Origin: Streptomyces sp. SKN60
GTDB lineage: Bacteria; Actinomycetota; Actinomycetes; Streptomycetales; Streptomycetaceae
Assembly: GCF_026236535.1 (NCBI RefSeq)
Contig: NZ_JAHTMW010000004.1
Location: 310,001 to 374,000, forward strand
Direction of reading: 5' to 3'
DNA: 64,000 bases
The notes under the pieces are model-generated. The model worked only from the letters and a program-made list of their open reading frames with translations, had not been told where the DNA came from and searched no databases. The position numbers were made by a program, and so were the translations under genes. The number at the start of each line of letters is the position of its first letter. Position 1 is the first letter of the stretch. Positions 9,220 to 16,775 of this stretch are shown piece after piece.

Positions 9220-9536
9220 GACACCCTCCTGGGTCACCGCCCCCGTATCGCCGCTTCCTCCCCACGTTCATGCTCCGCCCTCCGCCCGGGAGGCGCACGC
9301 CGGGCCGGGGCGCGCGGACACGGAGCGTGGCGGGGCGGCCGTACGGCGCGAGAGGAACGGCGCGGGTGAACGGCGGGCGGCGGAGGCGCAACGTCCGTAT
9401 TTCACCATCCGGGACGCGCCCGAAAGGCCTTGCCCTCGCTCGCCCGCACTTGCTTGGATCTTGTCCGCTCGCAGAACCAGGAACAGCGCACGACCTGCCG
9501 GTGCCACACGCAGCCCACGGAAAGGCCCCCACACCG
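9220..9536. promoter_or_regulatory. 317-bp divergent intergenic region
   Basis: It separates gluA (minus) from the BacA-like operon (plus) and must hold both promoters. The plus-strand start is preceded by GGAAAGG about eleven bases upstream. I could not assign a convincing -35/-10 pair or operator to either side. No coding potential was recognised. Confidence 0.5.
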
Positions 9537-10148
9537 ATGCACGCGCGACCGGACGACGTCCGTCATCTGCACACGTTAGGTCCGCACGGGACGAACCTGG
9601 AGGCCGCCTCTCACGAGTGGCTGCGCCGCCGCGGCGTCACCGACGGCTCCGTCACCCTGCACGCCTCGATCGAGGAGGCCCTGGAGGCCGTCCCCGACGA
9701 CGGCCGGCACGCGCTCACCGCGTGCGCCGTCTACCCCGCCCTGCACACGCTGGTCTTCGCCAATCTGCACCGGCTGCACATGATCGACAGCTTTGTGATG
9801 CCGACCCACAACATGGTGCTCGCCAGCCGCGGTACGGACACCCCGGCCGTGGTCGCCTCGCACCCGGCGCCCCAGGGCCTGGTCCGGCCGGCCCTCGCCC
9901 CGGCCGGCGTCGAGGTGCTCGAGGTGCTGAGCAACTCCCAGGCCGCGATCGACTGCGCGGAGGGCCGGGTGGACGGCTGCATCACCACCATCGTGGCCGC
10001 CGAGCGCCACGGACTGCGGGTGATACGCGACTTCGGGCCGGTGCCCATGGTCTTCACGGTGCACCAGGTGCTCGCCGTCGACCTCTCGTCCGACGCCGCC
10101 GCGATCGCGTCCGACACCGCCGCACCGCTCGCCGGGGCCGCCCGATGA
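9537..10148 (+). CDS. BacA-like prephenate decarboxylase (prephenate-dehydratase fold)
   Basis: 203 residues, almost exactly the length of Bacillus BacA. TLGPHGTNLEAAS (13-25) matches the N-terminal loop of the prephenate dehydratase fold. SHPAP (109-113), SNSQAA (132-137) and the tail around GCITTIVAAERHGL and FGPVPMVF (150-173) follow the arrangement I know from BacA. The catalytic Thr-Arg-Phe of true prephenate dehydratases is absent. Known members (BacA, AerD, SalX) decarboxylate prephenate without aromatisation, giving dihydro-hydroxyphenylpyruvate for non-proteinogenic amino acids. It is first in a five-gene operon with an ATP-grasp enzyme and an aminotransferase, the same enzyme classes as in the bacilysin locus. 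The assignment rests on motif memory, not alignment. Confidence 0.78.
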   Translation: MHARPDDVRHLHTLGPHGTNLEAASHEWLRRRGVTDGSVTLHASIEEALEAVPDDGRHALTACAVYPALHTLVFANLHRLHMIDSFVMPTHNMVLASRGTDTPAVVASHPAPQGLVRPALAPAGVEVLEVLSNSQAAIDCAEGRVDGCITTIVAAERHGLRVIRDFGPVPMVFTVHQVLAVDLSSDAAAIASDTAAPLAGAAR

Positions 10149-11467
10149 GCCTGCGTACGACGCCCGCCGCGGGACGGCCCGCCACCGCGCCCGTGCCGGA
10201 GTATCTGCTCGCCGAGGCGACCGTGCTCATGGACTCGCTGATCCCGCTGGTGAACCGCTTCCGGACGCGCCAGGCCGACGACGGCACGGTGCCGGCGCCC
10301 ACGGCCGACGACCGGGAACTGCTGGCACGGATACGGGACGAGGGCGCGGCCTGGTACCGGCGGCACGCGCTCGACGGGCAGGCGGCGGCCCTGGAGGCCG
10401 ACGTCGACGGCTGGCTGGCCGCCGGGCTCGACACCCGCCCGCACTTCGGGCGCTCCCGGGACGCGCTCGCCGCGCCCGCCGACGGCGAGACCACGTTCTT
10501 CCTGGCGCCGATCCAGACCACCAACAGCGCGCCGCCGGTCGGCAAGCGGCTCGACTGCTTCTTCGCCCTGCGCAAGGAGCCCGACGCGCTGCCGGTGCTC
10601 GCCGAGAGCTTTCCGCACCCCAAGAACAACTGCCAGTCGCTGATCCTGCTCACCGGCAGCGCGGGCTTCGCGCACGGCTCGTGCATCGTGTTCTTCCCGG
10701 AGAACGTGGCCGCGCACGACAAGGTCACCGAGCAGCCGTACGCGATGTTCTTCTTCAACAAGATGCGCAAGATCCACGAGACGTACGCGCTGCCGGCCGC
10801 CGCCGCGGTGCTCACCGCGGACTCGCTGCCCCGCGCGTCCGGCGGGCTCGCGGCCGACGTGTGCTTCGAGGCCCGCGCGATCTGGGGCTATCTCCACGAC
10901 GCGATGCACTACCAGGGGCTGTGGCCGTTCGACGAGCACATCGCGCTCAAGATGAACTGGTTCGTGGGGCTCCTGGAGGAGATCAAGGTCGACGCGAAGA
11001 CGGTGCTCGCCTGCGCGGACAGCGGGCTCGTGCCGTACGCCGCGGAACAGATCGCGATGATCCTCATGGAGCGGGTCTTCCGCTATCCGCAGGCCGACGA
11101 CGCCACCGGCAACTTCGACTCCGGCACCGGGGTCTTCCTCTACTCCTGGTTCCGCGAGCACGGCGCGCTCACCGGCGACCCGGCCGGCGGCGGACTGCTC
11201 CGGCTCGACCTCGAACGGGCCGTCGAGGCGCTGCGCGCCTATGTGGCCACCATGGAGAAGCTGGAGGCGGAGGTCACCGAGGACGCCGAATACCGCTCCC
11301 GCGCACGCGAGCTGGTACGGGAGTACCTGCCGGCGCCGGAGTCGGACCGGGACGCCTCGGGGCGCCGGCTGCGGTACGCCTTCACCGCCGACCAGGAGGT
11401 CCTGCGGCGCGCCAAGGGCGGGCTCGACCGGCTGCCGCCGCTGGAGTTCGCGCGGGCGGAGTGGTGA
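10145..11467 (+). CDS. Conserved protein of unknown function (DUF6421-like) in the prephenate-decarboxylase operon
   Basis: 440 residues, starting at ATG 10145 inside the preceding stop (ATGA). I do not recognise an activity; from memory it resembles a Streptomyces domain of unknown function (DUF6421), unverified. Visible features are a conserved-looking TTFFLAPIQTTNSAPPVGKR block near 120, a His/Cys-containing core AHGSCIVFFPENVAAHDKV, and HDAMH at 251-255 followed by EE at 278-279. The last arrangement could ligate a metal. There is no signal peptide or membrane segment, so it is cytoplasmic. Its position between decarboxylase and exporter suggests a tailoring enzyme or the main assembly enzyme. 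Confidence 0.6.
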   Translation: MSLRTTPAAGRPATAPVPEYLLAEATVLMDSLIPLVNRFRTRQADDGTVPAPTADDRELLARIRDEGAAWYRRHALDGQAAALEADVDGWLAAGLDTRPHFGRSRDALAAPADGETTFFLAPIQTTNSAPPVGKRLDCFFALRKEPDALPVLAESFPHPKNNCQSLILLTGSAGFAHGSCIVFFPENVAAHDKVTEQPYAMFFFNKMRKIHETYALPAAAAVLTADSLPRASGGLAADVCFEARAIWGYLHDAMHYQGLWPFDEHIALKMNWFVGLLEEIKVDAKTVLACADSGLVPYAAEQIAMILMERVFRYPQADDATGNFDSGTGVFLYSWFREHGALTGDPAGGGLLRLDLERAVEALRAYVATMEKLEAEVTEDAEYRSRARELVREYLPAPESDRDASGRRLRYAFTADQEVLRRAKGGLDRLPPLEFARAEW

Positions 11468-12519
11468 CGGACCACGACACGGAGCACGGCAGGGCGGGGC
11501 ACGGGCAGCGGGGCGGGCGGCTCGCCGTCCCGGGGCTCGCCGCCCTGATGGTGCTGCTGCTCGCGACCGGCTGGCTGCTCTCCGGGCATCTGGTGAGCGG
11601 CGCGCCCGCGCTCGCGGTCGCCGCCGGCCGGACCGCGGCGAGCTTCGTGGTGATCACGGCGGTCGCGGCCGTGCTGCCGCGCACCTGGGCCGGGGTGCGC
11701 ACCGCCACGGCCCGCCCGGGAGCGGTGGCCGTGCTCGCGTTCCTCGGCTTCTTCGCGTACTACTCGGGCACGCTGCTCGGCACCAGCCGGATCGGGGCGT
11801 CCCGGGTCGGTCTGATCGTGTCCCTGCTGCCCTGTCTCACCTTCCTGATCGGCATCGCCGCCTTCCGCGAGCCGTCCACCCGCCGCAAGCTGCTCGGCAC
11901 GCTCCTCGCGGTGGCCGCCGCCTGCGGGTACGCGGTCGCCGACGGCCGGGCGGGCGGCGACACGGTCGGCACGGGCGCGCTGCTGACCGGCGGTCTGATG
12001 GCGCTCGGCGGCACCTTCACGTACGCGCTGTACGGCTATGTCTACCGGCAGCGCATGGCGGACGTGCCGCCGCTCGCCGCGCTGCCCGCGATCACCGGCG
12101 CGGGCACCGTGATGCTGGGCGCCGCGACGCTGCTCTTCGTGCCGCTGGGCTCCGTGGACGCGGCCGACTGGGCGGGGATCGGGGTGCTCGGCGCGGTGCT
12201 CACCGCGCCGGTGTTCGTGATCTCGCACGAGCTGATCCTGCGCAAGGGCCCGCTGTTCACCTCGGCGGTGGCGCTGGTCGTGCCGTTCCTGGTACGGCTC
12301 GGCGAGTGGGCGCTGGGCACGGCGGGCCCGCCCGGGCCGCTGGTCGTGGCGCTCATCGCGGTCTGCGCGGCGGGCGTCTGGCTGACCGTCGGCGGGCGCG
12401 CCGCGCCGCCCCGGCCCGTACCGGCGCCGCAGCGGCCCGGCGACCAGGACGCGGAGACCCGGGACGCCGGCGAACAGGACGCCGAAACCACCGCACCGAG
12501 GCAAGGAAACCGTTCATGA
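11464..12519 (+). CDS. EamA/DMT-family transporter
   Basis: 351 residues with about ten hydrophobic segments in two EamA repeats, and a polar tail (about 40 residues) containing repeated QDAET-like motifs. The GTG start at 11464 overlaps the previous stop (GTGA). DMT carriers commonly export amino acids or metabolites. In this operon it is the natural efflux and self-protection candidate for the product, the role an MFS carrier plays in bacilysin clusters. Direction and substrate are inferred. Confidence 0.85.
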   Translation: MTDHDTEHGRAGHGQRGGRLAVPGLAALMVLLLATGWLLSGHLVSGAPALAVAAGRTAASFVVITAVAAVLPRTWAGVRTATARPGAVAVLAFLGFFAYYSGTLLGTSRIGASRVGLIVSLLPCLTFLIGIAAFREPSTRRKLLGTLLAVAAACGYAVADGRAGGDTVGTGALLTGGLMALGGTFTYALYGYVYRQRMADVPPLAALPAITGAGTVMLGAATLLFVPLGSVDAADWAGIGVLGAVLTAPVFVISHELILRKGPLFTSAVALVVPFLVRLGEWALGTAGPPGPLVVALIAVCAAGVWLTVGGRAAPPRPVPAPQRPGDQDAETRDAGEQDAETTAPRQGNRS

Positions 12520-13793
12520 CCGAAGCCCGTCCCACCGTCGTCCTGCTCTACCAGCGCGTCTCGCTCCCCTGGATCTTCGAGGGCGCCGCGCGGGCCGGCG
12601 TCGACGTGGTGCTCGTCCCCCGGCCCGACGAGGAGGTGCCGGCCGACCGGCTGCCGCCCGCCGTCGTCGAGGTGCTGCCGCTGGACGTGGACGGCGACCC
12701 GGCGGGGGCACTCGACGCGCTGCGCAAGCGGCACGAGGCCCGCCCGTTCCAGGGCGTCGCCACCCTGTTCGACCCGCTGGTGCCGTTCGTCGCGGAGGCC
12801 GCCGAGCTGCTCGGGCTGCCCGGCATCGGCCGGGACACCGCGCTCGGCGCCCAGGACAAGCGGGTCATGCGGGAACGCCTCGCGGCGGCCGGGCTCAACG
12901 TGCCGCGGTTCGCCCGGGTCGACGGCCCGGACCCCGAGCCGGGCCTCGCGGCCGCCGGCGAATTGGACTTCCCGGTCGTGGTGAAGCCCGCGCACGGCTT
13001 CTCCAGTCTGGGCGTGACCCGCGCCGACACCCCGGACGCGCTGCGCGGCACGGTCGGCGAGGTCCGCCGGGTGTGCGCCGCCAAGCTGGGCGTGACGGAC
13101 GCGGCGCTCGTGGTCGAGGAGTATCTGGACGGGCCCGAGTTCGCCGTGGAGTCCCTGGTGTCCGGGGGCAGGGTCCGGATCCTGTCGATCGGCTACAAGG
13201 GCGAGCCGGAGGGCCCGTACTTCGAGGAGAGCGTCTACCGGGCGCCCGCCGTCCTGCCGGCCGCGGTCCGCGACGCGGTGGTGCGCGAGGTGACCGCCGC
13301 CCACGCGGCGCTGGGCATCGCCGACGGCCCCACCCACACCGAACTGCGGCTGCGCGGCGGCACGAAGCCGTACCTCCTGGAGATGGGGGCACGGATCGGC
13401 GGCTCCGGGGTCTCGCACTATGTGGCCTCGCACGTCAGCGGGGTCGACCTGGCCGCCGAGGCGCTGCGGATCGCGGTGGGCGGTGCGCCGGCCGGCGGGT
13501 ACGGGGAGGGGCTCGCCGAGCCGGTCGGGGCCGCCGCCAACTACATCGTGCCGTGCGGCGGGCACGGCCGGATCAGCGCCGTGCACGGCCTGGCGGCACT
13601 GCGGGACGACCCGCGCGTCGACCACGTGGTGCAGATGCTGTTCCCGGGCGACGAGGTGCGCCCGTACCCGGACTTCACCGGCTATCCGGCCTTCGTGATC
13701 TCCCGGCACGGCAGCACGGCGGAGGCCGAGGAGTTCCACGCCCTCCTTGAGCGGGCGATCCGCATCGACTACGCCGAGGAGGCCACCGCGTGA
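12516..13793 (+). CDS. ATP-grasp ligase (BacD/carbamoyl-phosphate-synthase-like)
   Basis: 425 residues. Typical ATP-grasp features are FPVVVKPAHGFSSLGV (Lys157), the hinge VVEEYLDGPEFAVES (about 204-218) and the metal/ATP-binding strand EMGARIGGSGVSHY. An N-terminal pre-ATP-grasp domain (1-115) includes TLFDPLVPFVAEAAELLGLPG. The family forms amide or acyl bonds via an acyl phosphate. BacD-type members join two amino acids. ATG 12516 overlaps the previous stop by four bases. The likely role is ligating the unusual amino acid made by the decarboxylase and aminotransferase to a second amino acid, or activating its carboxylate. Partner unknown. Confidence 0.87.
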   Translation: MTEARPTVVLLYQRVSLPWIFEGAARAGVDVVLVPRPDEEVPADRLPPAVVEVLPLDVDGDPAGALDALRKRHEARPFQGVATLFDPLVPFVAEAAELLGLPGIGRDTALGAQDKRVMRERLAAAGLNVPRFARVDGPDPEPGLAAAGELDFPVVVKPAHGFSSLGVTRADTPDALRGTVGEVRRVCAAKLGVTDAALVVEEYLDGPEFAVESLVSGGRVRILSIGYKGEPEGPYFEESVYRAPAVLPAAVRDAVVREVTAAHAALGIADGPTHTELRLRGGTKPYLLEMGARIGGSGVSHYVASHVSGVDLAAEALRIAVGGAPAGGYGEGLAEPVGAAANYIVPCGGHGRISAVHGLAALRDDPRVDHVVQMLFPGDEVRPYPDFTGYPAFVISRHGSTAEAEEFHALLERAIRIDYAEEATA

Positions 13794-14671
13794 GCCCCGA
13801 ACCCTTCGACGACCGGGACGGCAGCGTCTGGCTGGACGGCGCCTTCGTGCCGTGGCGGGAGGCCCGGCTGCACGTCCTCTCGCACGGACTGCACTACGGC
13901 GGCGCGGTGTTCGAGGGCGTGCGGGTGTACGGCGGGCGTCCGTTCAAGTCCGTGGAGCACGCGGAGCGGCTGCGGGCCTCGGCCCGCGAGCTGAACTTCG
14001 CGCTCCCGTACGCGGCGGCCGAACTCGACGCCGTCACCCGGGAGATCGTGGCCCGCGAGGGCATCACCGACGGCTATGTACGGCCGGTGGCCTGGCGCGG
14101 CGCCGAGCAGATCAGCGTCTCCGGGGCCGGCAACAGCGTCCATGTCGCGGTGGCCGCCTGGGAGTGGCCGCACGTCTTCGCGGACGGGGCGCAGGAGCGG
14201 GGCATCCGGCTCAAGACCTCGCGCTGGCGTCGCCCTTCGCCGGACACCGCCCCCGTCCGGGCGAAGGCGGCCTCGCTGTACGCGATCGGCACCCTGGCCC
14301 GCGACGAGGCGGAGGCGGCCGGCTTCGACGACGCGCTCCTCCTGGACCACCGGGGCCGGCTCGCCGAGGCGACCGGCGCCAATCTCTTCCTGGTGATCGA
14401 CGGCGAGCTGCACACCCCGGTCCCGGACGGCTTCCTCGACGGCATCACCCGGCAGACCGTCATCGCCCTGGCCGGTGACCTCGGCCTGACGGTACGGGTA
14501 CGGGGCATCGACCCGGCCGAACTCGCCCTGGCCGACGAGGTGTTCCTCACCGGCACGGCGTACGAGGTGCAGCCGGTGCGCACGGTCGACGACCGCGCGT
14601 TCACGGTCGGCAAGACGACGCTGCGCCTCGCGGAGGCGTACGGGGAGCTGGTGCGGCGAACCGAGCCGTAG
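13790..14671 (+). CDS. Class IV (branched-chain type) aminotransferase
   Basis: 293 residues. HGLHYGGAVFEG (32-43) and the PLP-lysine region RAKAASLY (Lys159) identify a fold-type IV aminotransferase; EATGANLF and LADEVFLTGTA support this. The GTG start overlaps the previous stop (GTGA), making it the final gene of the coupled operon. The usual reaction is IlvE-like transamination of branched-chain 2-oxo acids. Here transamination of the decarboxylated prephenate product to a cyclohexadienyl or cyclohexenyl alanine is the reading suggested by context. A bidirectional terminator follows. Confidence 0.9.
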   Translation: MSPEPFDDRDGSVWLDGAFVPWREARLHVLSHGLHYGGAVFEGVRVYGGRPFKSVEHAERLRASARELNFALPYAAAELDAVTREIVAREGITDGYVRPVAWRGAEQISVSGAGNSVHVAVAAWEWPHVFADGAQERGIRLKTSRWRRPSPDTAPVRAKAASLYAIGTLARDEAEAAGFDDALLLDHRGRLAEATGANLFLVIDGELHTPVPDGFLDGITRQTVIALAGDLGLTVRVRGIDPAELALADEVFLTGTAYEVQPVRTVDDRAFTVGKTTLRLAEAYGELVRRTEP

Positions 14672-14680
14672 AAGGAGTGA

Positions 14681-14713
14681 CGGCCCGCCCCGTTCGGCCG
14701 ACGGGGCGGGCCG
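14681..14713. terminator. Bidirectional terminator between convergent genes
   Basis: A perfect 13-bp stem (CGGCCCGCCCCGT paired with ACGGGGCGGGCCG) with a seven-base loop, placed ten bases after the aminotransferase stop and facing the convergent hydrolase gene. Confidence 0.85.
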
Positions 14714-14739
14714 CGTCTTGTGGTGGTGCCGTCCGGGGC

Positions 14740-15432
14740 TCAGCCGGTCTCGCGGACCGCGGCCTCGATCAGGTCGCAGACCTCGGCCGGGCGGGAGGCA
14801 AGCGAGGCGTGGCTGGCGTCGAGTTCGACGATCTTGCGCGGGTTCATCCGCTGGGCCATCCGGCGCTCGTTGTCCGGGTGGATGGCGTGGTCCTGGGCGG
14901 AGACCTGGTACCAGGACGGCTTGGTGCGCCAGGCGGGTGCGGTGACGGTGTCGCCGAAGGTGGAGCCGACCGGCGCCTTCTGGGTGACGGCCATGACCAG
15001 GGCCTCGTCGGCGGTGAGGTCGGCGCAGAAGGTCTCGTGGAACTCGTCCTGCTTGATCCAGAGGTAGCCGTCCGAGTCGGGCACGATGCTGCTGAAGCCC
15101 GCCGGCGGCATCTCCTGGCTGATCTGGCCGGGGCTCTCCCCCGCGTCCGGCGCGAACGCCGCGATGTAGACGAGCGCCGAGACGTTGGGCAGGTCGCCGG
15201 CCTCGGTGATGACCACGCCGCCGTAGGAGTGGCCGACGAGGATCACGGGTCCGTCGATCTGCCGGATCATCTTGCGGGTGCGCTCGGCATCGTCGGCCAG
15301 CGAGGTGAGCGGGTTCTCGACCGCGTGCAGCCGGTCGTGGCCGCGCCTGTTCAGTTCGACGATCACCTTGGACCAGTGGGCGGCGCCGCCCCAGAATCCG
15401 TGGACGAGGACGATCGAGGGCCTGTCGGCCAT
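14740..15432 (-). CDS. Alpha/beta hydrolase (carboxylesterase-like)
   Basis: 230 residues. VLVHGFWGGAAHW near the N-terminus gives the oxyanion loop, and VGHSYGG (about residue 66-72) holds the nucleophile. The C-terminal segment ELDASHASLASRP probably supplies the catalytic His. There is no signal peptide. The family includes esterases of the plant salicylate/methyl-ester type. No good ribosome site precedes ATG 15432. It stands alone, convergent with the aminotransferase operon. Confidence 0.85.
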   Translation of the reverse strand: MADRPSIVLVHGFWGGAAHWSKVIVELNRRGHDRLHAVENPLTSLADDAERTRKMIRQIDGPVILVGHSYGGVVITEAGDLPNVSALVYIAAFAPDAGESPGQISQEMPPAGFSSIVPDSDGYLWIKQDEFHETFCADLTADEALVMAVTQKAPVGSTFGDTVTAPAWRTKPSWYQVSAQDHAIHPDNERRMAQRMNPRKIVELDASHASLASRPAEVCDLIEAAVRETG

Positions 15433-15639
15433 GAAGAGGAAACCGTTCTGCGTGGAGATCCCCCCGGGACGAGCTCACCGTATGCGGGCGGTGACCGGCC
15501 CGCCACCGGCCGTTCGGGGGGCGCCGCGACGCGTGTACGGCGTCCGTGTGACCGCCCGGGTGCGGTGTCTGCGCACGGGGCGCGGGCGGCGGACACTGGA
15601 GGCGGGACGCACGCCGCCACCGCGCAGAGGAGGCCCGCC

Positions 15640-16098
15640 ATGAGCGCCGCCGCACCCAAGGTCAGCACGCTCCCGCCCGAGCACCGGGAACGCCTGATGG
15701 CCTTCGCCGAGGACGTGTACTTCGAGGCGGGCGACCGGTTGTTCGAGGAACAGGACCGCGCCGACCGCTTCTGGATCGTGAAGACGGGCGCGGTCACCCT
15801 GGACGCCAGGGTGCCGGGGCGCGGGGCGCCCGTCATCGAGACGCTGCGGCACGGCGAGCTGGTGGGCCTGTCGTGGCTGTTCCCGCCGTATCTGTGCCAG
15901 TCGGGCGCGGAGGCGATGACGCCGGTCAGGGCCTACGAGTTCGACGGCGCGGCGGTGCGGTCGATGTGCCGGACGGATCCGGAGTTCGGTTCGTCGGTGA
16001 TGTTCTGGGTCGGCCAGATCCTCGCCCACCGGCTCCAGGTGACCCGGGTCCGGCTGCTCGACCTGTACGCCCCGCACGGCAGCGGGATCCTGGCCTGA
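15640..16098 (+). CDS. Cyclic nucleotide-binding (cNMP) domain protein without DNA-binding domain
   Basis: 152 residues from ATG 15640, with AGAGGAGG just upstream. The fold is a CRP/cNMP beta-roll: FEAGDRLFEEQDRADRFWIVKTGAVTLDARV then LRHGELVGLSWLFPP. The C-terminus ends after the long helix, so the helix-turn-helix of CRP is missing. It is a stand-alone sensor domain; whether it binds cAMP is unknown, because the phosphate-binding RxA signature is not clear. About 200 bp of non-coding sequence precedes it. Confidence 0.8.
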   Translation: MSAAAPKVSTLPPEHRERLMAFAEDVYFEAGDRLFEEQDRADRFWIVKTGAVTLDARVPGRGAPVIETLRHGELVGLSWLFPPYLCQSGAEAMTPVRAYEFDGAAVRSMCRTDPEFGSSVMFWVGQILAHRLQVTRVRLLDLYAPHGSGILA

Positions 16099-16127
16099 CC
16101 CCCGTACGGCGTCTCCCCGTACGGCCT
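16099..16127. terminator. Terminator-like hairpin between convergent genes
   Basis: CCCCGTACGGC occurs twice (16100-16110 and 16115-16125). The palindromic cores CCGTACGG can pair across a seven-base spacer, in the 32-bp gap between two convergent stops. Confidence 0.5.
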
Positions 16128-16130
16128 GGT

Positions 16131-16616
16131 TCAGCCCTCCGGCGTGTCGAGCTCCTTGACGTGCCAGTCGAGCAGGGCGCCGTCGGCGCGGCTGATCTGG
16201 CCGCGCCGGGCGAAGCCGGCCCGGCGGGCCACGGCCCCGGCACCGGCACCGGCACCGGCACCGGCGGCGGTGTCGGCACCGGGCGTCTCGGCCGGCGCGA
16301 GGACGACCGCGCGACGGGCGCCCGCGGCCCGGGCGTGGTCGCAGGCGAGCAGCACGGCCCGGGTCGCGAGGCCCCGGCCGCGGGCCTCGGGCCGGAGGGA
16401 GACGCACAGGTCGACGTCGCCGCGGGCGAACCCGGCGGCCGCCGGGCGCAGCTCGACGGTGCCGACGAGCCGCCCGGCGCGGATGCCGAGGATCCGTACG
16501 GGGCCGTGGGCGCGCCACGGTTCCCAGGGGTGGGGGGCAGGGGTCCGGCCCGGGTCGTCGGGGCCGAGGGGCGACAGGGTGACGACCCCGTCCGAGAGCT
16601 TCGATTCTTCACGCAC
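16131..16616 (-). CDS. GNAT family N-acetyltransferase
   Basis: About 161 residues from the GTG at 16616; the frame stays open to 16697 and no start has a clear ribosome site. The acetyl-CoA-binding motif A is SLRPEARGRGLATRAVLLACDHAR, preceded by the substrate-domain strand GRLVGTVELRP. The C-terminal half contains an alternating Ala-Gly run (about 12 residues) encoded by a GCACCG hexamer array, between the motif-A helix and the last strand. It probably acetylates a small amine or protein N-terminus; substrate unknown. Confidence 0.8.
   Translation of the reverse strand: MREESKLSDGVVTLSPLGPDDPGRTPAPHPWEPWRAHGPVRILGIRAGRLVGTVELRPAAAGFARGDVDLCVSLRPEARGRGLATRAVLLACDHARAAGARRAVVLAPAETPGADTAAGAGAGAGAGAVARRAGFARRGQISRADGALLDWHVKELDTPEG
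16236..16267. repeat. GCACCG hexanucleotide microsatellite inside the GNAT gene
   Basis: Four to five tandem copies encode alternating Ala-Gly on the minus strand. Copy number changes would keep frame and lengthen a loop. Confidence 0.7.
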
Positions 16617-16682
16617 CTGAGCGATCTTGTCGCCTATCCGCCCGTGCCACAATCGGTATCCGGACGGACACGCGGAGGCATC

Positions 16683-16775
16683 ATGCCACGCCGTCACCCT
16701 AACGGGCGCCCGGGGCGGTGCGCTCCCCCGGCGGACCGCAGGCTGGGAGCGTCGAGACGGGGAGGCCGAGGGTGA
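16683..16775 (+). CDS. Candidate 30-residue Arg-rich leader peptide
   Basis: An ATG at 16683 is preceded by GCGGAGG four bases upstream and opens a 30-codon frame rich in Arg, Gly and Pro. Its TGA overlaps the GTG start of the lipid kinase gene (GTGA), the same coupling seen in real operons of this window. It may be a regulatory leader for the lipid kinase/phosphatase pair, or chance. No homology is claimed. Confidence 0.35.
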   Translation: MPRRHPNGRPGRCAPPADRRLGASRRGGRG

